This document shows, piece after piece, positions 1 to 5,160 of a stretch of DNA of 6,200 nucleotides (the stretch's first letter is position 1; every line of letters begins with the position of its first letter). The notes under the pieces were generated by a model. It had not been told where the DNA came from, did not search any database, and saw only the letters and a list, made by a program, of their open reading frames with translations. The position numbers and the translations under genes are program-made. This DNA comes from Granulicella sp. (lineage in GTDB: Bacteria; Acidobacteriota; Terriglobia; Terriglobales; Acidobacteriaceae): the NCBI GenBank assembly GCA_003133205.1, contig PKWK01000194.1, forward strand, positions 1 to 6,200, given 5' to 3'.

Positions 1-15
1 ATTTGATGACACCCC

Positions 16-381
16 CTAGGGCTCCAGTTCGCCAGTGTAGACACATCCGCTGGTGCAGGTTTCCTGGACGACGATTTTGCTCAGGCCCGGGAGCGCTGGT
101 AGCAGGTTGACCCAAAGCCAACGAGCGAGATTCTCGCTGGTCGGGTTCTCCAGCCCCTCTATTTCATTCAGATAATTGTGGTCGATCTTCTCCTCGATGG
201 GCCGAAATGCCTGTTTGATATCTGCGAAGTCGATGACCCAACCCATCTGCGGGTCGACAGGCCCGCGAACATGGACGCTGATGTGGAAGCTGTGACCGTG
301 GAGGCGTCCGCATTTGTGTTCCGGCGGGACATTCGGTAAGCGGTGCGCCGCCTCAACCGTGAACTCTTTGAAAATCTCCAT
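16..381 (-). CDS. queD: QueD, 6-carboxytetrahydropterin synthase
   Basis: QueD converts dihydroneopterin triphosphate to 6-carboxy-5,6,7,8-tetrahydropterin, the second step of preQ0/queuosine synthesis, in the cytoplasm. The 121-residue product has the normal length of the PTPS/QueD family. Visible family residues are the zinc ligands His13, His28 and His30 (in LHGHSF), the catalytic Cys24 just before them, the Asp67-His68 catalytic pair in DHNYLN, and the pterin-anchoring Glu107 in VQET. Cys24 in the CxxxHGH arrangement favours QueD over eukaryote-type PTPS. I chose the ATG at 381; a TTG one codon upstream also fits the frame, but the AGAGG at about 386-390 is better spaced from the ATG. It is the last gene of a queC-queE-queD operon, 9 nt after the queE stop. 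It ends with TAG 15 nt from the window edge, so whether the operon continues cannot be seen. Confidence 0.95.
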   Translation of the reverse strand: MEIFKEFTVEAAHRLPNVPPEHKCGRLHGHSFHISVHVRGPVDPQMGWVIDFADIKQAFRPIEEKIDHNYLNEIEGLENPTSENLARWLWVNLLPALPGLSKIVVQETCTSGCVYTGELEP

Positions 382-390
382 CAAGCCTCT

Positions 391-1029
391 TTATGAAATG
401 CCCAGGATCTTGTGAGTCTGCAAGCTCAAACGCCAGACCGGATGATCGAGGCAGTACTGCACAGCGAGTTCCGTGTTAATGGCGCGTTGGGGACCATCCA
501 TTGGCTGCAGGAAGAAGTGCCGAAAAGAGAGGGATTCGAAGGACTTTGGATCGACTCCTGGCTGCGGAAAAACCAACTTCAATTCGTCTCCAGTTCTTTG
601 CTGCAGTTGTGTGCCTTGTTTTGGGCTCACACAGAGCCAATCCACGCCCGCCGGAGCCAGTATCGTCCCGTTGGTCTCGACGGCGATTTCGAACCTACGA
701 GAGTGCAGCGCTCGAATCAAAGCATCGTCAAGTTGGAGGAGGGGCTCCCCGCCTGTGCACACTACGAATTTCGTGCCAGCCGAATCGTCGCTCGGCCATT
801 TCTGCTCGATCGCGTCTGCCAAATCCTCTGCGGATTCAAACTTCCCACCGCCTAATCCATCTACACCTACGAAATCAGTGTCGCAGAATTGGCAGATAGC
901 CGTTGATCGATCCGCCTCACGACCCGACCAAAGGTTGCAACCCGCGAAGCGGCAGAACACCGCAGGCCGCCCCGCCTGACCTCCTTCGCCCTGCAGCGTG
1001 TAAAAGACTTCTTTGACCGAATAGCTCAT
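391..1029 (-). CDS. queE: QueE, 7-carboxy-7-deazaguanine synthase (radical SAM)
   Basis: QueE is a radical SAM enzyme that rearranges 6-carboxytetrahydropterin to 7-carboxy-7-deazaguanine, the substrate of QueC. The 212-residue product opens with [21 protein letters not shown], the usual QueE N-terminus. Its iron-sulfur cluster motif is C31-x14-C46-x2-C49, the expanded spacing described for Burkholderia multivorans QueE rather than the canonical CxxxCxxC. Thr51 after the cluster is the expected Mg-binding position. CTGGEP (91-96) is the SAM-binding glycine motif, followed by ETNGT (118-122) and SPKQGT. The frame is open up to 1161, but that extension lies inside queC and carries no family sequence, so I place the start at the ATG at 1029. 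This ATG overlaps the queC TGA (ATGA), implying translational coupling; no strong Shine-Dalgarno sequence is visible. Confidence 0.95.
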   Translation of the reverse strand: MSYSVKEVFYTLQGEGGQAGRPAVFCRFAGCNLWSGREADRSTAICQFCDTDFVGVDGLGGGKFESAEDLADAIEQKWPSDDSAGTKFVVCTGGEPLLQLDDALIRALHSRRFEIAVETNGTILAPAGVDWLCVSPKQGTQLQQRTGDELKLVFPQPGVDPKSFESLSFRHFFLQPMDGPQRAINTELAVQYCLDHPVWRLSLQTHKILGIS

Positions 1030-1745
1030 ACGAAAGCCTGATTCTCGAATACCTGATATTTCAGTGGGTCGTCGATCCCGTTTTCTCGGAAGCCCTTGAT
1101 GCGGAGGAGACACGAGTCGCATCGCCCGCATGGCTGCCCGTTCGGCGCGGGATCGTAGCAACTGCTGGTAACGCCATAGTCCACACCCAACTCGATGCCC
1201 GAACGAATGATCTCCGCTTTCGAGAGGGCGATAAGGGGAGTATGGATCTTGAGCGCCTGACGCCCCTCCACCCCTGCTTTGGTTGCGAGGTTGGCCATAC
1301 GCTCGAACGCCTCGATATACTCCGGACGACAGTCAGGGTATCCGCTATAGTCGAGGACATTGACACCGATAAAGATGTCGCTGCTTCCCAGTACCTCCGC
1401 CCAGGCTAGCGCGAACGAAAGAAAGATCGTGTTGCGAGCCGGGACGTAGGTAATCGGAATCCCGTGAGACATCTCGTCGACGGTTCGCCCCTTCGGAACT
1501 TCGATGTCGTCCGTCAGCGCAGACCCACCGAACACTCGGAGATCGATGGTGGCAATCTTATGCTCCCGGACCCCTTGGGATTGGGCGACCTGCCTGGCCG
1601 CTTCCAACTCCCAACTGTGGCGCTGCCCGTAGGAGAATGAGAGCGCGAAGACTTCGTACCCCTGGCTCTTGGCCATGGCTAGGACGGTGGCCGAGTCGAG
1701 CCCTCCGCTCAAAAGCACGACAGCCCTTTTCTGGTTGGTCCTCAT
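1026..1745 (-). CDS. queC: QueC, preQ0 synthase
   Basis: QueC uses ATP and ammonia to turn 7-carboxy-7-deazaguanine into preQ0 (7-cyano-7-deazaguanine). The 239-residue product is full length for the family. It has the N-type ATP pyrophosphatase P-loop SGGLDS at 13-18, the [11 protein letters not shown] segment, the [13 protein letters not shown] motif, and a C-terminal zinc site Cys196, Cys206, Cys209, Cys212 (spacing C-x9-C-x2-C-x2-C). The ATG at 1745 is preceded by a strong Shine-Dalgarno sequence, GAGGAGGG at 1752-1759, with 6 nt spacing. It is the first gene of the operon and overlaps queE by 4 bases. Its leader can form hairpins, one of which pairs with part of the ribosome-binding site; preQ1-responsive control of queC operons is known in other phyla, but no known riboswitch consensus is recognised here. 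Confidence 0.96.
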   Translation of the reverse strand: MRTNQKRAVVLLSGGLDSATVLAMAKSQGYEVFALSFSYGQRHSWELEAARQVAQSQGVREHKIATIDLRVFGGSALTDDIEVPKGRTVDEMSHGIPITYVPARNTIFLSFALAWAEVLGSSDIFIGVNVLDYSGYPDCRPEYIEAFERMANLATKAGVEGRQALKIHTPLIALSKAEIIRSGIELGVDYGVTSSCYDPAPNGQPCGRCDSCLLRIKGFRENGIDDPLKYQVFENQAFV

Positions 1746-1748
1746 CGT

Positions 1749-1790
1749 GCACCCTCCTCACTTCGGACCCTACCGAAGAGTCCCAGGTGC
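1749..1790 (-). promoter_or_regulatory. queC leader stem enclosing the ribosome-binding site
   Basis: On the minus strand, GCACCT (1790-1785) can pair with GGGTGC (1754-1749), five Watson-Crick pairs plus one G-U. This encloses a perfect 6-bp hairpin CTTCGG (1778-1773 with 1766-1761) with loop TAGGGT. The outer stem takes in the last three G of the Shine-Dalgarno GAGGAGGG. Such an arrangement could limit queC translation, but pairing alone does not prove regulation and the ligand, if any, is unknown. It does not match the preQ1-I consensus by eye. Confidence 0.35.
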
Positions 1791-1810
1791 TTTGTGCCCC
1801 CGAATTCGAT

Positions 1811-1836
1811 GGGCTCCAGCCCCATGGTCTGGACCC
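1811..1836 (-). other. Hairpin in the queC upstream region
   Basis: GGGTCCAG (1836-1829, minus strand) pairs with CTGGAgCCC (1819-1811), giving 8 bp with one bulged G and a 9-nt loop. It lies about 20 nt upstream of the stem over the queC ribosome-binding site, so together they could be one structured leader. It also contains one copy of a TGGACCCAC repeat. Whether it is transcribed is unknown because no clear promoter was found. Confidence 0.3.
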
Positions 1837-1874
1837 ACGAGGCACATGCGAGCTAACTAACTGATTGGAAGTAA

Positions 1875-1919
1875 TGGTCGGGACGACTAGATTCGAGCTA
1901 GCGACCTCACCCACCCCAA
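1875..1919 (-). other. 3' half of tRNA-Pro(GGG), probable attachment-site scar
   Basis: Read on the minus strand this 45-nt segment aligns to tRNA positions 32-76 with no gaps. It has the anticodon loop TTGGGGT (anticodon GGG, Pro), 3' anticodon strand GGGTG, variable AGGTC, T stem GCTAG/CTAGT around loop CTCGAAT, 3' acceptor strand CGTCCCG, discriminator A, and an encoded CCA. The bases just 5' (TAGGA, 1924-1920) cannot pair with GGGTG, and no D-arm or 5' acceptor strand follows, so similarity stops at the edge of the anticodon loop. The nearly invariant T54 is C here, so this is not part of a working tRNA. A break at the anticodon loop is a known crossover point for tyrosine integrases. I infer an att site or island edge; a decayed tRNA copy is the alternative. 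Confidence 0.75.
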
Positions 1920-2128
1920 TCCTAGAACAGTAACACAATCTAAATGGCTTAGCAGAACCGATGAGGACCTGAAAGAGCAGGAAACAACCCGCCGAAATCG
2001 TTATTGGACCCGCGGTTGGACCCACACTGGTATATGCGACAGTCGCGCCGTGAACGGCAACAGCGGGGAAGACCTGAGGGGTGGAAACACAACGCACTGA
2101 AACCCCAATCCCCGAATAGTTAAGACCA
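1920..2128. other. Non-coding spacer between the kinase gene and the tRNA fragment
   Basis: No credible gene, terminator or promoter is visible in these 209 bases. An open frame crosses the region on the minus strand, but it also translates the tRNA fragment and overlaps queC out of frame, so it is not believable. The stretch contains two copies of TTGGACCC 12 bp apart (2004-2011 and 2016-2023). ACCCCAATCC at 2102-2111 is an exact copy of 1913-1922, which overlaps the anticodon-loop end of the tRNA fragment. These short repeats could be remnants of a mobile element's end, or chance. Confidence 0.4.
2005..2025 (+). repeat. Paired TGGACCC[G/A]C repeats
   Basis: TGGACCCGC (2005-2013) and TGGACCCAC (2017-2025) are direct repeats with a 12-bp period, roughly one helical turn. 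A third copy, TGGACCCAC, lies at 1830-1838 on the other side of the tRNA fragment. Flanking short repeats around a tRNA-derived core resemble integrase arm sites, but nine bases is short enough for coincidence. Confidence 0.3.
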
Positions 2129-3586
2129 TCACTTGGCAATGGGTGTGTTGGCGGTTGCCCCTTCCGAGCCGCTCAGACGCGTGTCCTGACTTGTCCCATC
2201 ACGTTCTCTTCCACGTGCGCCCTCAAGAGCCGGAAGCTGCATTTGGAGAGTTGCACCTCCGTCAGGCCGGTTGAACGCGCGCAAATCTCCGCCATGCAGT
2301 TTCACCGCGCGTTCCGCAATGGCGAGGCCCACTCCGGACCCGCCGGTATGGGGGATTCGGGCGTGGTCCACGCGATAAAAGGGAAGGAAGATTGCGTCGA
2401 GCTCGTTCTCCGGGATACCAGGCCCACGATCACTCACCTCGAGTAAGGCCACCCGCCCCTGCTGCTTCAGGGCGGAGGTGAGCCTGATCTCTACCTCGGA
2501 GCCCGATTTGGTGTATCGAATAGCGTTGCGTATGACATTTTCGATTGCCCGGTGCAATAGCTGCCGATTGCCCAGAATGGTGCATTGATCGCTCGCGCGG
2601 AAAAGCACAGAGCTTTGCCGCTGCCGAGCCTCATACGCCGCATCAGGAATCATCTCTTCGACGAGCCTGTTGAGGGATAGCGGCTCGAAGTTGGTTATCC
2701 TTTCGATTGCCTCCATTGACGACAGCGTGAGCAACTGACCGATCAGTTGATTCAGGAGTTTCGTTTCCCGCTCGATGCGGTCCAGATGCGTTGCCATCGA
2801 TGGTTCTGCATCCTCGCGCGCCAGTTCCAGTGCGACGCTGAGCCGGGCCAGTGGCGAACGCAATTCGTGAGACACATCCCTGAGGAGAAGCTTTTGCGCA
2901 CTCACCAGCGATTCCAATCGCTCGGCCATATGGTTAAAGTCATGTACCAGTGCCTGAATCTCATCCCCTTCAAAGATGCGCAACTGTGAGTCCGGTCCAA
3001 CCACCCGCGCGCCCAGGTTGCCCTGCGCCAGCTCATGCGCCGCTTTTCTCAATCGCACGACCGGACGGGTAACCAGGAGTACGAGAACAAATGTCGCTAT
3101 TCCACCGACTACGATTGCCACTGGAAGCTGCGGAAACGCGAAGTGAAGCAGATCCTGGCCCCAGTTGGCCTTCTCCGGGGTATGCGGCCTGCTTAGCAAG
3201 AAGACATATTGCTTCCCCGAGTTGGACGTAACCGGCACGCTCCATACATATTGTTGCCCCACCTGCCTACCGGTGATATTTGAGGGGACGGTACCTGTTA
3301 TCGAAGTTTGCGCATCAGTTGCAGCACATACATCCCTTCCCGTCGGGTCGTTAAGGGCAATAGCGTGATTGCGTGCGTCAGCATACGCGCGCATCGCATC
3401 GCAGCCTCCGGCTTCGAAGGTGGTCACGCTCTCCTTAGCTTCGTTGCGCAAACTGCTATGCAGTGCATCGAAGACAACAGCCGGGCTGTCAAAATGATGC
3501 CGGACAATGAGCGCCGTCGAGATCACGAAGATCAGGCTCTGTGCAATCCACAGAATGATGAAGACCTTGAAAAAGAGGCCACGCAT
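2129..3586 (-). CDS. cpxA: CpxA-like sensor histidine kinase
   Basis: This is an inner-membrane sensor kinase, 485 residues, that should autophosphorylate and pass phosphate to the regulator encoded just upstream. Domains in order are TM1 at about 8-28, a periplasmic sensor of about 125 residues, TM2 at about 154-173, HAMP from about 174 to 228 (RPVVRLRKAAHELAQGNLGA), and the dimerisation/phosphoacceptor helix with His240 in HELRSPL. An HATPase follows with N-box Asn354, G1 DRGPGIPE (386-393), FLPFYR, and G2 GGSGVGLAI (415-423). The catalytic part resembles the CpxA/RstB group; the sensor domain is larger than it is similar and holds two Cys (62, 87) that could form a disulfide. The low-complexity tail after about 455 is poorly conserved looking. 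The ATG at 3586 is 3 nt after the regulator's stop, with AGGA 7 nt upstream. The name cpxA is by resemblance, not proof of orthology. Confidence 0.9.
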   Translation of the reverse strand: MRGLFFKVFIILWIAQSLIFVISTALIVRHHFDSPAVVFDALHSSLRNEAKESVTTFEAGGCDAMRAYADARNHAIALNDPTGRDVCAATDAQTSITGTVPSNITGRQVGQQYVWSVPVTSNSGKQYVFLLSRPHTPEKANWGQDLLHFAFPQLPVAIVVGGIATFVLVLLVTRPVVRLRKAAHELAQGNLGARVVGPDSQLRIFEGDEIQALVHDFNHMAERLESLVSAQKLLLRDVSHELRSPLARLSVALELAREDAEPSMATHLDRIERETKLLNQLIGQLLTLSSMEAIERITNFEPLSLNRLVEEMIPDAAYEARQRQSSVLFRASDQCTILGNRQLLHRAIENVIRNAIRYTKSGSEVEIRLTSALKQQGRVALLEVSDRGPGIPENELDAIFLPFYRVDHARIPHTGGSGVGLAIAERAVKLHGGDLRAFNRPDGGATLQMQLPALEGARGRERDGTSQDTRLSGSEGATANTPIAK

Positions 3587-3589
3587 CGC

Positions 3590-4300
3590 TTATTCCTTTG
3601 TCATCGAATGACTGCTATGTACCGCCAGTTGATACCCAGTCCCACGAACTGTCTTCACTCGATCATCCTCCATACCCTTACCGCCTAGTTTTCGACGTAG
3701 CCGGCTTATATGCATGTCCAGACTGCGATCAAAAGGATGGAATTTCCGGCCGAGCACGTTTTCTGCTAGTTCTTCGCGCGTGACAACTTTTCCAGGAGAA
3801 TGCAGAAGGGCTTCCAACAACGCGAACTCAACGTCGGTCAGGTCGATCCTTTCTCCGTTCTGTGAGACTGTCCTTGCGGCAGTATCCAACTCCAGCCCGT
3901 CTGCTTGCAGCAGAGTAGGTTCGATTGTGGCTTCAGTACTGGAACTTCTGCGCAGGATAGCGCGCATTCTTGCCAACAGCTCACGTGGATTAAATGGCTT
4001 AGGCAGGTAATCGTCCGCTCCGATTTCCAGCCCCACAATCCGGTCGACGTCATCTCCGCGAGCAGTGAGCAGTAGGACGCTAGTCGACGAGACAGCCCGT
4101 ATCCGTTTCAACACTTCAAAGCCATCAAGCCCTGGAAGCATCACGTCCAGCAGGATCAGCGCGTACTGCTTCTTCAGCGATTCCTTCAGTCCGGTATCGC
4201 CTCGATGCACCGCCGTGACATGAAATCCATATCGCCCAAGGTAGTCCACCAGCATCGAGCAAAGCTCAACATCATCGTCAATGAGGAGGATCTCTTCCAC
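3590..4300 (-). CDS. cpxR: CpxR-like OmpR/PhoB-family response regulator
   Basis: This is a DNA-binding two-component regulator of 236 residues. The receiver domain (about 1-118) has the acidic pocket Asp8-Asp9-Asp10, phosphoacceptor Asp52 in LLDVMLPG, switch Thr79 in LLLTARG, and Lys101 in LPKPF. A winged-helix output domain (about 130-227) follows. Its recognition-helix region, PFDRSLDMHISRLRRK at 189-204, is very close to enterobacterial CpxR, which carries PFDRAIDMHIS in the same place; the VLGRK before it and the VRGTGY wing also agree. The start codon is GTG at 4300, supported by GAGGGA about 5 nt upstream. It is the first gene of a regulator-kinase operon and is divergent from a CpxP-like gene. 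The tandem half-sites between them suggest it binds there and controls both units. Confidence 0.92.
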   Translation of the reverse strand: MEEILLIDDDVELCSMLVDYLGRYGFHVTAVHRGDTGLKESLKKQYALILLDVMLPGLDGFEVLKRIRAVSSTSVLLLTARGDDVDRIVGLEIGADDYLPKPFNPRELLARMRAILRRSSSTEATIEPTLLQADGLELDTAARTVSQNGERIDLTDVEFALLEALLHSPGKVVTREELAENVLGRKFHPFDRSLDMHISRLRRKLGGKGMEDDRVKTVRGTGYQLAVHSSHSMTKE

Positions 4301-4358
4301 CTGTGTCCCTCGCTGTCTTGAGCTTATGCCTCCTGCCTGGGAACGGCGCAGCAGAAAT

Positions 4359-4415
4359 GTAACAAATGGTCACAACTGAAGCGACAATTCGTTACAAAAC
4401 ATTACCCATTGTGAC
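4359..4415. promoter_or_regulatory. Putative CpxR-type operator: two converging arrays of GTAAC/GTCAC half-sites
   Basis: On the plus strand GTAAC (4359-4363) and GTCAC (4369-4373) are exactly 10 bp apart. On the minus strand GTCAC (4415-4411), GTAAT (4405-4401) and GTAAC (4395-4391) are again at exact 10-bp steps, with a weaker GTCGC (4385-4381) as a possible fourth. The outer halves form a perfect inverted repeat, GGTCACAA at 4368-4375 and TTGTGACC at 4409-4416. OmpR/PhoB regulators bind direct half-sites at 10-11 bp spacing, and the known CpxR box is GTAAA-N5-GTAAA, so the layout fits the adjacent regulator. Binding to both arrays could serve the divergent genes. I could not assign convincing -35/-10 boxes for either direction. 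Confidence 0.7.
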
Positions 4416-4474
4416 CGCGCGGTGCCATGAGTTGGTATCTCCTGAAGATGGTAGTTCAGACAAAGCGAGCCATC

Positions 4475-5059
4475 ATGAAAAACCACGCGATACCCAGGAA
4501 TAATTGCTCATTCGTTTCTGCCTTCGGCATTCTCTCCCGACCTCGTGTCTCTCAGCTCCTTGTCCGGCTTGCCTTCCTTTCATTCTTGCTGCCTGGCATC
4601 GCGGCGGTGGCCCAGAACACGTCTTCACGCGCGACGGTATCCACGTCGGCCTCGCAAGCAGTGGGCAGCAAGAAGTACGACGCTGAAAAAGAACTGGCGC
4701 GCTTGGGCAAGCGCTACAACCTGACAGAGGACCAGAAGGCGAAGATACAGCCCATCCTGGCCGATCAGCAAAAGCAGGTACATAAGCTTGGCGAGGATGA
4801 ATCTCTCAGCGACACCGAGTGGGTCTCTGCGGTGAGGAAGGTGCATCAGCAGACAGTGTTGAAGGTCAGGTTGCAGATGACCGATGCTCAGGCGAGCAAG
4901 TACATGAAGGATGAAGCGAAGTGGGCAAAACAATCACAGGATAATCAGGGCGAAGACGCTGACGACGGGCCGCCGCCGGACGGACCGCCGCCGGGTGGTG
5001 GACCTGGAGGTGGTCCGGGTGGCGGAGGTCCAGGTGGGGGTGGACCTCCGGGAGAGTGA
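4475..5059 (+). CDS. Spy/CpxP-like periplasmic protein with Pro/Gly-rich tail
   Basis: The product is probably an exported periplasmic protein of the LTxxQ (Spy/CpxP) type, whose members act as ATP-independent chaperones and, for CpxP, restrain the CpxA kinase. A basic N-region and hydrophobic core (about 28-44) end in AVA-Q, giving likely cleavage after residue 46. The mature part has a Ser/Thr-rich linker, then a charged helical region with LTEDQ (83-87) and a second, degenerate MTDAQ (135-139), matching the two-motif pattern of the family. Residues 165-194 are an almost pure Pro/Gly tail after an acidic stretch, which enterobacterial CpxP lacks. I chose the ATG at 4475 (MKNHAIP); the frame is open to an ATG at 4427, only 12 nt beyond the operator, and neither has a strong Shine-Dalgarno sequence. 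It is divergent from the regulator-kinase operon, as cpxP is from cpxRA. Assignment to the family is by motif and context. Confidence 0.75.
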   Translation: MKNHAIPRNNCSFVSAFGILSRPRVSQLLVRLAFLSFLLPGIAAVAQNTSSRATVSTSASQAVGSKKYDAEKELARLGKRYNLTEDQKAKIQPILADQQKQVHKLGEDESLSDTEWVSAVRKVHQQTVLKVRLQMTDAQASKYMKDEAKWAKQSQDNQGEDADDGPPPDGPPPGGGPGGGPGGGGPGGGGPPGE

Positions 5060-5065
5060 TTTTTT
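5023..5065 (+). terminator. Strong hairpin at the end of the CpxP-like gene, followed by a T run
   Basis: CGGAGGTCCA (5023-5032) and TGGACCTCCG (5041-5050) form a perfect 10-bp GC-rich stem with an 8-nt loop. The stem lies inside the last codons of the Gly/Pro tail. TTTTTT follows at 5060-5065 but is 9 nt beyond the stem, further than in a normal intrinsic terminator. It may be a weak terminator, an RNA-stabilising structure between two cotranscribed genes, or a by-product of Gly/Pro codons. Because ribosomes cross the stem, its formation would depend on translation. Confidence 0.35.
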
Positions 5066-5160
5066 CTTGTCCCTGCGCATCAAGGCCGCCGTCCACTAGT
5101 ACGCCGAGGCTGCCGAGGGAACCTTTGCACGAATGCAATGCTTTATCAATAGGAGTGAAG

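Noticed and set aside
412..979. Several plus-strand open frames opposite queE
   Set aside because: They are antisense shadows of queE with no recognisable domain or ribosome-binding site.
391..1161. Longer version of queE starting at 1161
   Set aside because: The extra 44 residues lie in an alternative frame of queC and carry no QueE sequence; the ATG at 1029 gives the family's normal N-terminus and an ATGA overlap.
1746..1874. preQ1-I riboswitch upstream of queC
   Set aside because: Hairpins are present but the short preQ1-I hairpin plus A-rich tail consensus could not be found by eye.
2075..2106. GGGGT/ACCCC pairing as a terminator after the kinase gene
   Set aside because: Only 5 bp with a loop over 20 nt and no T run on the relevant strand.
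1558..2139. 193-residue minus-strand open frame across the intergenic region
   Set aside because: It overlaps queC out of frame and translates the tRNA fragment; composition and context do not suggest a protein.
4427..4474. Upstream ATG for the CpxP-like gene
   Set aside because: It would put the start 12 nt after the operator and add 16 residues before an already long N-region; the ATG at 4475 (MKN) fits a secreted protein better. Not excluded.
5125..5150. TTGCAC / TATCAA as a promoter for the TonB receptor gene
   Set aside because: Spacing is only 13 bp and the -10 would abut the ribosome-binding site.
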